A stretch of 64,000 nucleotides of DNA, from NCBI RefSeq assembly GCF_009735625.1, contig NZ_CP046244.1, positions 1,736,001 through 1,800,000 on the forward strand, given 5' to 3'. Positions 9,141-16,779 of this stretch are shown here, in pieces (positions within the stretch are counted from its first letter, which is position 1; every line of letters begins with the position of its first letter). The notes beneath the pieces were generated by a model. The model did no database searches, was not told the origin of the DNA, and saw nothing but the letters and a program-made list of their open reading frames with translations. This DNA is from Moorella glycerini (GTDB lineage: Bacteria; Bacillota; DSM-521; Neomoorellales; Neomoorellaceae). Position numbers and translations under genes: made by a program.

Positions 9141-10136
9141 TTGAAAAAAACCCTTTACATTTTTACCAACGGTCAGTTTCATCGTAAGGATAATACCATC
9201 TATTTTGAAACAGAACAGGGGGAAAAACGGTTTATTCCTGTAGAAGATACAGGAGAAATAATGATATTTGGGGAGGTTGATATTAATAAGAGGTTCTTAG
9301 AGTTTTTGAGCCAAAAAGAAATTATCCTTCACTATTTCAGTCACTATGGTTATTATATGGGTAGCTTTTACCCCCGTGAACATTTAAACTCAGGTTATAT
9401 GATACTCCGGCAAGCTGAACATTACATAGATGAAAATAAACGTCTTAGTATAGCCCGTCTTTTAGTAGAAGGAGCAGGTAAAAATATTTTACGGGTCCTT
9501 AAATATTACAAAGCTAGAGATAAAAAAGTTGATAACTCTATAGTTACCATTGAAACTCTTCTTGGTACTATAGCAACCTGTAACGATATCCCTTCATTAA
9601 TGGCCATTGAGGGGAATATGCGGGAGGCATATTATAAAGCTTTTGATGAAATCATTGAGTTGCCCGATTTTATTTTTGAAAACCGTACCCGTAGGCCCCC
9701 AAAAAATTATCTTAATACCCTCATAAGTTTTGGCAATTCTTTGCTTTATACAATATGCCTGGGAGAAATTTACCGGACCCATTTAGACCCTCGAATTGGA
9801 TTTTTACATACCACCAACTTTCGCCGTTTTACCTTGAACTTGGATATAGCGGAAATCTTTAAACCGTTAATAGTAGACCGGGTGATTTTTTCATTACTTG
9901 GGCGCAAGATGATTACTACAGATGACTTCGAACGTGGTAGCGAAGGAATTTTGATGAAAGACAGGGCAAAGAGATGTTTTATAGAACAGATGGAAGAAAA
10001 ACTTAAAACTACAATCAAACATCGCGAAATAGGTAGAGCGGTTTCTTATCGCCGGTTAATTCGCCTAGAGCTATATAAATTAGAAAAACACTTAATGGGC
10101 GAAAAAGTATATGAGCCTTTTATAGCGACATGGTAA
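9141..10136 (+). CDS. cas1: CRISPR integrase Cas1
   Basis: Metal-dependent integrase that with Cas2 inserts new spacers at the leader end. The protein shows KKTLYIFTNGQFHRKDN, VEDTGEIMIFGE, and the catalytic segments IEGNMREAYYKAFD (Glu near residue 154) and FLHTTNFRRFTLNLDIAEIFKPLIVDR (His near 221, Asp near 234). The start is TTG at 9141 directly after GGGGAGGGGGAGGTAAT; the longer frame back to 9078 adds residues with no Cas1 similarity. Length (331 aa) is normal for type I-B. It overlaps the longest possible cas2 frame by 7 bases. Confidence 0.93.
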   Translation: MKKTLYIFTNGQFHRKDNTIYFETEQGEKRFIPVEDTGEIMIFGEVDINKRFLEFLSQKEIILHYFSHYGYYMGSFYPREHLNSGYMILRQAEHYIDENKRLSIARLLVEGAGKNILRVLKYYKARDKKVDNSIVTIETLLGTIATCNDIPSLMAIEGNMREAYYKAFDEIIELPDFIFENRTRRPPKNYLNTLISFGNSLLYTICLGEIYRTHLDPRIGFLHTTNFRRFTLNLDIAEIFKPLIVDRVIFSLLGRKMITTDDFERGSEGILMKDRAKRCFIEQMEEKLKTTIKHREIGRAVSYRRLIRLELYKLEKHLMGEKVYEPFIATW

Positions 10137-10150
10137 AGTGGTGCATTAAA

Positions 10151-10414
10151 TTGTTTGTGATATTAGTATATGACGTTAACGTTAAGAGAGTAGCCAAAGT
10201 ATTAAAAACCTGCCGGCGATATTTACATTGGGTTCAGAATTCAGTCTTGGAAGGAGATATTACAGAAGCAAACCTGAAAAAATTAAAAGTAGAATTAATG
10301 AAGATAATAGATAAGGAGGAGGATTCGATAATTATTTATATCCTACGGACTACTAAATATTCTGCGAGACAGATTGTGGGCCTCAACAAGGGTGGAGAAA
10401 ATTTGTTTATTTAA
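10151..10414 (+). CDS. cas2: CRISPR adaptation protein Cas2
   Basis: Small ferredoxin-fold protein that bridges two Cas1 dimers in the spacer-integration complex. The sequence has FVILVYDVNVKRVAKVLKTC, the conserved beta-strand with the Asp of the family, followed by YLHWVQNSVLEGD and a SIIIYIL strand. TTG at 10151 is preferred because AAGTGGTG lies 7 bases upstream and the product (87 aa) starts at the family's usual position; ATG at 10130 would add seven residues and overlap cas1. It is the last cas gene and is followed by a terminator. Confidence 0.88.
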   Translation: MFVILVYDVNVKRVAKVLKTCRRYLHWVQNSVLEGDITEANLKKLKVELMKIIDKEEDSIIIYILRTTKYSARQIVGLNKGGENLFI

Positions 10415-10464
10415 AATGAACAGCAGATCTTGATCGGGACCAAAGTATTAATGAAAATTTATTT

Positions 10465-10517
10465 GTCGTCGAACTCCAGTAGTGTAAAAACTAACGGAGC
10501 TCGACGACATTTTTTTA
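10465..10517 (+). terminator. Rho-independent terminator after cas2
   Basis: A 13-bp stem with one mismatch (GTCGTCGAACTCC at 10465-10477 pairing with GGAGCTCGACGAC at 10496-10508) is followed by ATTTTTTTAT. It closes the cas operon and makes read-through into the IS110 element or array unlikely. The remaining interval to about 10700 is AT-rich, with only a short hairpin (GATGCA/TGCATC, 10655-10672) near the presumed IS110 end. Confidence 0.85.
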
Positions 10518-10704
10518 TAAAGAAAAGGCATAAAATCTTGATCTTTTTACCTTAAAGTTTAAAATAACCTTAACACGAAAATAACCTAACAAATGATCTT
10601 CATCAAGTAAATAACCCTACCAGGCAGGGCGTAAAAAGGCAATAATAAGCTAGCAGATGCATGAACTTGCATCAGCCAGGTTAATCCTTTTTGAGGGTAT
10701 AGTG

Positions 10705-11951
10705 TTAAACGACCTGGGCGACTTCCCTTACCTCGAGTCCCAGCTTCCGGGCCTCAGCAATAATTTTCTTGATCCGAAACCTTTCTTGCTTTTGTTTGGC
10801 TTTCTCAAATGCAGTCTCGTCGTAGTCTGTACCGTTTTTTAGTAAGTTGTAAATGATTACCAGGAGCTTTCTGGCTAAAGCGATAAGGGCTTTCTTGGCC
10901 CCGCGGCGTTGCTTGACCTTCCAGTACCAGGACGATAAATAGCTGTCGCGTACCCGGGTGATGGACCAGGCAACTTCGCAAAGAATTCGCTTTAGATAGG
11001 TGTTACCGTGGGTGGTGCGAGTGGACTTTTTTTTCCTGCACTTTCATTATTGCCGGGGCTTAAGCCCGCCCAGGAACAGATATGTTCCGCAGTTTTAAAG
11101 CGGCTCATATCGATGCCAATTTCCGCCAGAATAGCGGCGGCAGCGGTTTTGTCAATCCCCGGGATGCCGTCCAGTTGTTCCAGTTGTCTTTGGTATTGAT
11201 TAAGTTTTTCCTCCAGCTTTTGCTCTACCAATCGAAGATGCTCGTAGTGCTGATCCAGCCAGCCCAGCAAAAGCTTGAGGAACTCCCTTTGGTGAACATC
11301 CATTTTGCCATTGACAGCCTGCTTGATTTCCTGAAGCTTACTCTTGGCACGACCCTTTACCAAAGTCTCTACTTCCCGGGCGGATATCTTCCCGTGACGG
11401 CAAAGGTGATCCATAATCGCCCGGCCCGATACCCCGAAGATATCGGTGAGGAAGGTGGAGAGCTTGAAACCGCAGCTTTGTAAGTGCTTTTCGATGCGGT
11501 TCTTTTGCGACGCAATCTCTTCGATAATACTTTTGCGGTACCGGGTTAGATTACGGAGTTCCCGGATAGGTTTGGAGGGGATAAAACTTCCTTCCAACAA
11601 TCCGGCGCGTAAAAGGGTAGCTATCCATTCAGCGTCCTTCATGTCAGTCTTTTTACCGGGAACGTTTTTCATGTGCCGGGCGTTGGCAACAATCAAAACC
11701 ATACTGCCGTCAAAGGCTTCTTCCAGGACGTTATATACAGGCTGCCAATAAACCCCGGTGCTTTCCATGGCCACATGGCGGCAGTTCTCTGCTTCCAGCC
11801 AGGCTTTCAGTTCATCAAGCCCGGGCAGAAGGGTGGAAAAGGTGCGGATGGTTTTTGTCGGTTCCTCGCCAATATTGCCTTTTAATAGGCAGGCAACCAC
11901 GGTATCTTTATGGACGTCCAAACCACAGCAGGTTTCCAAGATGTCTTGCAT
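10705..11951 (-). pseudogene. IS110-family transposase, frameshifted at an A8 run
   Basis: The first 319 codons (11951 to 10992) encode the DEDD catalytic half (CGLDVHKDTVVAC, MESTGVYW, KKTDMKDAEWIATLL) and the start of the C-terminal domain (GIPGIDKTAAAAILAEIG, SWAGLSPGNNESAGKK). The frame then ends early. Shifting by one base at eight consecutive A residues (T8 at 11027-11034 on the + strand) restores KKKSTRTTHGNTYLKRILCEVAWSITR and continues to a stop at 10705-10707, giving a full-length protein of about 415 aa. The cause could be a one-base deletion, a sequencing error, or slippage on the A run. The ribosome site GGAGGAG precedes the ATG at 11951. Confidence 0.75.
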
Positions 11952-12150
11952 AAGAACTCCTCCTGCTTCATTGGATTTCAGGGATGATTGCCCGAGAAAG
12001 TAAGAAGTTTAACACCCGTGCTGTTCCCAAGTCCTTAAGAACAAGGGGCGACAATTGGCTGTGCTCAAAGGCAATCAGGTTAGGTTAGTACTCGAGGTTA
12101 TACCATCAAAATATACTCAACCTTTGTCCCTGATAAGTCCAATGTAGCAG
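11952..12150 (-). ncRNA. Possible IS110 bridge-RNA region
   Basis: This non-coding stretch lies directly upstream of the IS110 transposase on its coding strand. IS110-group elements are known to transcribe a structured bridge RNA from this position that pairs with both donor and target DNA. No gene is seen. I did not establish loop sequences, so the call rests on position alone. Confidence 0.3.
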
Positions 12151-12260
12151 AAAATCAGATGTTTGTAATCACTTCTTTCTATTTTCATGATTGTTTGTGC
12201 CTTCCAGGCATGGCCGGTTAGTAAGAAATTTAATGTCGTTGATTTCCTGACTTTAAATGG
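12151..12260 (+). promoter_or_regulatory. Probable CRISPR leader
   Basis: This AT-rich stretch lies directly before the first perfect repeat at 12261. Repeats ending in ATTGAAAC are transcribed toward the spacer that follows them, so the leader and array promoter should be on this side, next to the cas genes. The boundary with the IS110 element is not resolved, and I see no unambiguous -35/-10 pair. The IS may have shortened the leader. Confidence 0.55.
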
Positions 12261-13451
12261 GTTACCATCCTACCTATGAGGCATTGAAACAGTTCATCGA
12301 GACAAAGGGCACCGGCGGGGCGAGTATGTTACCATCCTACCTATGAGGCATTGAAACATAGCTTCCTCTAGCTTCTGTCGAGCCTCTTCCTCGTTACCAT
12401 CCTACCTATGAGGCATTGAAACACATGAAAAGGCAGGGCCAATATACTGATGCGCTTGAGTTACCATCCTACCTATGAGGCATTGAAACCTGAAGCGGGT
12501 CCTGAGGCTGTAATTCCGCTTGCTTGTTACCATCCTACCTATGAGGCATTGAAACACCTTCCAGACGCCTCAGCGCAAGCATACATCTCCGCCGGTTACC
12601 ATCCTACCTATGAGGCATTGAAACTCCGTGTATTTCAGGAGCTTGCCGCAGTTCAGGCAACGTTACCATCCTACCTATGAGGCATTGAAACCCACCTACC
12701 GTAACCGGCTCGCACATTTCCCGTAAGGTTACCATCCTACCTATGAGGCATTGAAACACGGCATCGTGGCCCTCGTGATGGCTCTGGACAGGGTTACCAT
12801 CCTACCTATGAGGCATTGAAACTCCCGCTGAACATGGTGCCTGCCGGAAGCGCCGGAGTTACCATCCTACCTATGAGGCATTGAAACAACATCTTTAAAA
12901 AGCATTTTAAATGGGCTATGTGAGTTACCATCCTACCTATGAGGCATTGAAACATCTCAGCCCGTCTGGCGGCTATGACTTTCCGGTGGGTTACCATCCT
13001 ACCTATGAGGCATTGAAACGCATAGAGGAGGCAGCTTTCGGGCTGCATATCGCACCCGTTACCATCCTACCTATGAGGCATTGAAACACAACATGGAAAC
13101 ATATGGAACCTTATGGACAAAAAACGTTACCATCCTACCTATGAGGCATTGAAACACCGGAGCCCCGGCGGTGGAGATGGACCTTTTCTCCGTTACCATC
13201 CTACCTATGAGGCATTGAAACAAGGAGGAAACCCTGGATGAAGTTACTGAGGCTAAGTTACCATCCTACCTATGAGGCATTGAAACTGCCAGTCGCCGCA
13301 TACCCATACCTCATCGCATAAAGAGGTTACCATCCTACCTATGAGGCATTGAAACCACTCGGGAACGAATTCGGTTGGCTGGCGGTGGCCAAGGGTTACC
13401 ATCCTACCTATGAGGCATTGAAACTAGTATCAAGTGTCTTGAAGCCCTTAT
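12261..13451 (+). CRISPR. CRISPR array segment 1 (leader-proximal, 18 repeats)
   Basis: Eighteen perfect 30-nt repeats (start GTTACCATCC, end GGCATTGAAAC) at 12261, 12328, 12393 and on to 13395, with 17 complete spacers of about 35-39 nt. The spacer after the last repeat is cut at 13451 by transposon copy 1; its 27-nt left part ends CCTTAT. The spacers nearest the leader should be the newest. The handle and direction match type I-B. The rest of the interrupted spacer lies 18.6 kb away at 32018-32031. Confidence 0.97.
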
Positions 13452-13587
13452 TGTCATTTAGCACATTAAATTAACCACCGTTTTTCAAATTAAAGTAACT
13501 CACGCCGCCGGCACAAACTGCAAGATTATCAAATTACAGCACCCCAAATTCTCAGGAATTGCACATTAGCACAATAAAATCCCCAAA

Positions 13588-13609
13588 GAAAAAAGCCGCT
13601 CAACGCGGC
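13588..13609 (-). terminator. Terminator of the transposon operon (copy 1)
   Basis: Read on the minus strand, GCCGC-GTTGA-GCGGC (13609-13595) is followed by six T residues. It lies directly after the stop of the 103-aa gene and should stop transposon transcription before it runs antisense into array segment 1. The same hairpin is present in copy 3 near 37197-37218; in copy 2 it survives near 27097-27119 but the ISLre2 insertion separates it from the operon. Confidence 0.7.
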
Positions 13610-13921
13610 CTAAAAAGAAGGGGCCTTGAACCGTTCCGCCAATTTTTTATCAAGGGCAGCCAGGCGTTTTCTCTGGAAATCAAATCCTTGTTCCAGTTGC
13701 AACTGGCAAATAAAGCTGTAATAATGGGGTTCCTCGCGGGCGGTATAGAAAGACTCCAGGTATTTTAGCAATTCAGCGTAAAGGTCGCGGGCGAAATCCA
13801 ATACCGGGCGTTCCAATTCCTCACCGTAGGACCCAAAAGTATTCGCCCAGAGGACGAAAGCCAGGATCTCCAGGAGACTTTCCACGTCTCTGGGGGAAGC
13901 AAGCTTAAGCATAGCCACCAC
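13610..13921 (-). CDS. Transposon 103-aa accessory protein (copy 1)
   Basis: Unrecognised small protein. It is mostly helical by composition: VESLLEILAFVLWANTFGSYGEELERP, then DFARDLYAELLKYLESFYTAREEP, and a basic C-terminus RKRLAALDKKLAERF. It is the last gene of the transposon operon and starts 2 bp after the ATPase stop, suggesting translational coupling. Conservation in copies 1 and 3 suggests a real gene, but ISLre2 has truncated it in copy 2. A role in transposition is inferred from position only. Confidence 0.7.
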   Translation of the reverse strand: MVAMLKLASPRDVESLLEILAFVLWANTFGSYGEELERPVLDFARDLYAELLKYLESFYTAREEPHYYSFICQLQLEQGFDFQRKRLAALDKKLAERFKAPSF

Positions 13922-13923
13922 CC

Positions 13924-14724
13924 TTAGAGGCCAATTTCGGCAGCTGCCTGGCGGACCACATCAGCACTAATCAGCTGGGCTTTAAGCTGGGCGCCCCAGA
14001 GGAGGGAAGTCAGGGCCAGGTTGTTCACCAGGCGCGGCCAGCCGCGGGAGCGAGAAGCGATGGCCTCGACGGCAGGCGGCTCAAATAAAGGCCTGGTAGC
14101 CCCCACCAGGGATAAATGGTGCTCCAGGTAGGCGCCCACCTCCTCACGGTTTAAAGGTTCCACCTGGAAGCGAACCACCAGGCGTTGGGCCAGAGACTGG
14201 GTCTGGTTCAACTCCAAGCGGCTCAACAAAAAAGGCAAGCCGGCCAGGACCAGGATAAAAGGATTAAAGGCGTCCATGGCGAAATTAAAGAGCAGGGCCA
14301 GGTCCAGCAGGAATTTGGGGTTAGCCAGGTGCATCTCATCCAGGATGAAGACGGGCGTAATCTTTTTATCCCGGAAGAACACCTGGACCGCCTGCTGGAT
14401 CTGGTGAAAAAGGTCAATCTTGCGGAAAGACGGTTCTTCCCCCAGGCTCCGGGCCAAACCGCGGTAAAAATCCATGACCGTCCCTGTGGCCAGGGGCAAA
14501 TAAATAACCTTAAAGAGGGCCGGGTTTAAATTAGCACAAAAGACCCGCAAGGCAAAGGTCTTACCGGCTCCCGGTTCTCCCACCAGGACCCCCATGCCCC
14601 GGACGCGGGATAAATACTCCAGCCGGGCCCTCGTTTCTTTTAAACTGCAGGAAAGGAAGGCATCCTGGGGTTTTAGCTCCTTGCCAAAAGGAGCCCCTTT
14701 TAAGCCATAAAAAGCCTGGTACAT
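13924..14724 (-). CDS. Transposon AAA+ ATPase, ExeA/TnsC-like (copy 1)
   Basis: A 266-aa ATPase expected to select or activate the target for the adjacent integrase. It opens MYQAFYGLKGAPFGKELKP, typical of ExeA-like ATPases. Walker A is GVLVGEPGAGKTFALRVF (near residue 54), Walker B is VFILDEMHLANP (near 126), and an arginine-finger region follows at QRLVVRFQVEPLNREEV. ATG at 14724 is chosen because the family N-terminus begins there; it sits 1 bp past the integrase stop, and the longer frame back to 14841 overlaps the integrase. Copies 2 and 3 have Thr where copy 1 has Ala next to the P-loop. Confidence 0.85.
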   Translation of the reverse strand: MYQAFYGLKGAPFGKELKPQDAFLSCSLKETRARLEYLSRVRGMGVLVGEPGAGKTFALRVFCANLNPALFKVIYLPLATGTVMDFYRGLARSLGEEPSFRKIDLFHQIQQAVQVFFRDKKITPVFILDEMHLANPKFLLDLALLFNFAMDAFNPFILVLAGLPFLLSRLELNQTQSLAQRLVVRFQVEPLNREEVGAYLEHHLSLVGATRPLFEPPAVEAIASRSRGWPRLVNNLALTSLLWGAQLKAQLISADVVRQAAAEIGL

Positions 14725-14725
14725 T

Positions 14726-15982
14726 CTAGTTTTGGCCCCCTCCCTGTAAGCTGGCAAAAGAAAGTTTGCTCTCCCGCTTTGCCCGGGCGTTAACACTGAG
14801 CGCCACCGGCTGTGCCACCGCCACCTCTTTACCGGCCACAAAAATCAAGACCCGCTCCAGTTTTTCCGGGTCAAAGCGCACCTCCACCCGGTTGCCGATA
14901 AATTGAGGCGGCACCTCAAAAAGGCGCTTGTTAATGGAGATAGTAGCATCATGATGTACCCGCCGTTCCTCCCGCTTGAAAAAAAGCGGCTCCAGAACAG
15001 CCGGGTCGCTCACCATCTTAACCTGGCTGAACTGGGACATAAACTTATCCAGGGGGCTCATACCCAAAGCACTGTGGACCTGGCGGTGATAATCTTCCTC
15101 CAGCCACTGCCAGAAAGAGCGGTTCAAGTTATCCAGAGATTTAAGGTGTTCATCTTTAACCAGGGGCAAGAAACGCTGCCTGACGGTCAAGAAGAACCTT
15201 TCGATCTTACCCTTGCTCTGCGGGTCATAGGGTTTAGTATTGATCAAGGCTATCCCCAGGGCCGCGCAGGCCAGCTGCAGCTGCTCCGAACGATAGATTT
15301 TACCATTATCCACGTAGACCATCTGCGGAATGCCCCGGCGTAAGATAGCCTCCTTGAAGACCACCTTCAAAGACTCAAACTTCTCGGAAGTAAAAAACTG
15401 GGCAAAAGTCACCAGGCGGGAACAATCATCGATAAAAGCAAAGAGGAAAGTAGCCACCTTTTTGTTGCCAACGCGAAGGTAAGGCCCGGCCGCCACATCC
15501 CCCTGCCAGAGGGTATTCACCGTATCATAGGCAAAGCGTTTCCGTTCCGGCTCCCGCCGCATCTCCCGGCCTAAAAGCCCCCTGGATTTCAGGAAACGGT
15601 AAATGGTAGCGTAAGAAACGGCGTCCGGTAAAATAACACCTTTAGCCACCAGTTGTTCATAAAAGACAGAAGCCGGACAGGAACGCTCCTCCTGGCGCAG
15701 GGCCAGGAGTTGCTCCTGTAACTCCGGGGATAAGGCCCGCGGCCTTCCCCGGTCAGAACGCCTTTTCGGTTTTAACCCCTCAAACCCCTCGCGGCGGTAA
15801 TCCCTGAGCCAGCTGGCAATGGTCTGGGGGCTATAGTCGCAGAGGCCATAATACGGTACTTCATGGGGTCTGGCCGTAATACTCTCCAGGTAGGCCTTCC
15901 TGCTGGCTACCTGACCCTGCAACAACGGCGCAATCAAGCTAAAGCGAAAAAGAGCGATATTTTCCCGGTCCTTCTCGTCCAT
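14726..15982 (-). CDS. Transposon DDE integrase (rve type, copy 1)
   Basis: A 418-aa retroviral-type integrase that should cut and join the transposon ends. The N-terminal helix-turn-helix region includes YSPQTIASWLRDYRREGFEGLKP. The rve core has the three acidic residues in LWQGDVAAGPY, QMVYVDNGKIYRS and DPQSKGKIERFF. A C-terminal Mu-type beta-barrel follows (KRLFEVPPQFIGNRVEVRFDPEKL). ATG at 15982 has GGGGAGGGG 8 bases upstream; a longer frame to 16024 lacks a better ribosome site. Length is shorter than TniA or TnsB (over 500 aa). It is directly followed by the ATPase. Confidence 0.88.
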   Translation of the reverse strand: MDEKDRENIALFRFSLIAPLLQGQVASRKAYLESITARPHEVPYYGLCDYSPQTIASWLRDYRREGFEGLKPKRRSDRGRPRALSPELQEQLLALRQEERSCPASVFYEQLVAKGVILPDAVSYATIYRFLKSRGLLGREMRREPERKRFAYDTVNTLWQGDVAAGPYLRVGNKKVATFLFAFIDDCSRLVTFAQFFTSEKFESLKVVFKEAILRRGIPQMVYVDNGKIYRSEQLQLACAALGIALINTKPYDPQSKGKIERFFLTVRQRFLPLVKDEHLKSLDNLNRSFWQWLEEDYHRQVHSALGMSPLDKFMSQFSQVKMVSDPAVLEPLFFKREERRVHHDATISINKRLFEVPPQFIGNRVEVRFDPEKLERVLIFVAGKEVAVAQPVALSVNARAKRESKLSFASLQGGGQN

Positions 15983-16001
15983 CACAACCCCTCCCCAGGA
16001 T

Positions 16002-16060
16002 TTAAGGTTAACCGGTCCGGTCATTTACCAGTTTAACCTTAACCTGTCCCCCAGGACAGG
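16002..16060 (-). promoter_or_regulatory. Inverted repeats upstream of the transposon integrase
   Basis: Two nested symmetric sites lie between the zinc-ribbon gene and the integrase. TTAAGGTTAA (16002-16011) pairs with TTAACCTTAA (16033-16042), and CCTGTCC (16043-16049) pairs with GGACAGG (16054-16060). Both recur in copies 2 and 3. They could be an operator or internal binding site, or an attenuating hairpin that uncouples the integrase from the upstream gene; the function is not shown. Confidence 0.4.
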
Positions 16061-16124
16061 CAAAAGGTGTGTGGTGGCTAATGTAGCAGGGAGGCTTTAC
16101 GGAACCGGGGAAAGCATGGTAAAA

Positions 16125-16655
16125 TTAATTAGCCATAAAATTGCGCCGGAAATGATTATGGAACCTTTGGGAAAAGGTTTCGGCGTTGGGGAACGCGGCA
16201 ATCATTTCCAGCAATTTTATGGCCCTTTGTTTAAATTCCGGCGGGATTATTTCCTGGTAACCCTGCTCCCGGAAGAAGGCCTGGATGCAATTCATGTTCT
16301 TCGCCCAACGGCGGCGGTAGAACTGGAGCAGCTGGTAGTAAATAAGGAGGCGGGCCTTGGAGAAGAAATATATGAGACAGTCCAGAATGAACTTAAGGGA
16401 ATACTGGTAATACGGCAGGAGAAAGGAAGGCAAAAGAGAGAAGGTGTGCCGGCAGGAGCGGCACCAAAAGCGGCAGATGGGCAGCTGTAGCCACTTTTCC
16501 GAGTCACTACCGGCATTACGCCAGTAAAAACCATGCCGCTTTAGAGCCTGCCGGGCCATACAGATAGGGCAAGACTCTATGACGGGAAACTCATTTTTCT
16601 TACCCCGGGCAGCATAATCCTCCAGGGAAATACCGAAATTGTATACCAGTTGCAT
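16125..16655 (-). CDS. Transposon zinc-ribbon protein, DUF6431-like (copy 1)
   Basis: A 176-aa protein with a zinc-ribbon pattern, CPICMARQALKRHGFYWRN then CRFWCRSCRHTFSLLPSFLLPYYQYS, and a helical C-terminal part ending in a basic FSQRFHNHFRRNF. Zinc-ribbon N-termini of this kind occur in transposon target-selection proteins such as TniQ/TnsD, but no TniQ similarity is clear, so the DUF6431-like label and a DNA-binding or targeting role are inference. ATG at 16655 has GGGGGG upstream, and the gene lies next to the right transposon end, about 140 bp before the integrase. A diverged relative lies at 48561-49127. Confidence 0.7.
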   Translation of the reverse strand: MQLVYNFGISLEDYAARGKKNEFPVIESCPICMARQALKRHGFYWRNAGSDSEKWLQLPICRFWCRSCRHTFSLLPSFLLPYYQYSLKFILDCLIYFFSKARLLIYYQLLQFYRRRWAKNMNCIQAFFREQGYQEIIPPEFKQRAIKLLEMIAAFPNAETFSQRFHNHFRRNFMAN

Positions 16656-16779
16656 AAACAGCCCCCCAGAATAATTTGCTAAAATTATATCACTTTGGGG
16701 GAACTGTTACATGTTATCTCGATATTTTAAATTGATAAAGTTAGGACTAGTTTTAAGGATGATAGTGTGCTAAATGACA

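Larger units (their letters stand above)
10600..12150 (-). mobile_element. IS110-family insertion sequence between cas2 and the CRISPR leader (ends approximate)
   Basis: The element is recognised from its transposase; IS110 elements lack clear inverted repeats and long target duplications, so both ends are estimates. It separates the adaptation genes from the array leader. The non-coding stretch upstream of the transposase (about 11952-12150) is where IS110-group elements encode a bridge RNA; that assignment is by family analogy only. Confidence 0.6.
13452..16779 (-). mobile_element. Four-gene transposon, copy 1 (3,328 bp)
   Basis: It is bounded by 14-bp perfect inverted repeats TGTCATTTAGCACA / TGTGCTAAATGACA. 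The genes run right to left: zinc-ribbon protein, DDE integrase, AAA ATPase, 103-aa protein. Left flank CCTTAT (13446-13451) and right flank AATCTG (16780) do not match, so this copy has no target duplication of its own; the matching CCTTAT lies right of copy 2. A subterminal ATTAGCACA near 13572 echoes the terminal repeat. An integrase/ATPase pair plus accessory proteins recalls Tn7/Tn402-type elements, but no TniQ, resolvase or cargo gene is present. Confidence 0.93.

Noticed and set aside
14903-15343. 146-aa and similar + strand frames across the transposon genes
   Set aside because: They are antisense shadows of the integrase, ATPase and zinc-ribbon genes, without ribosome sites or family motifs.
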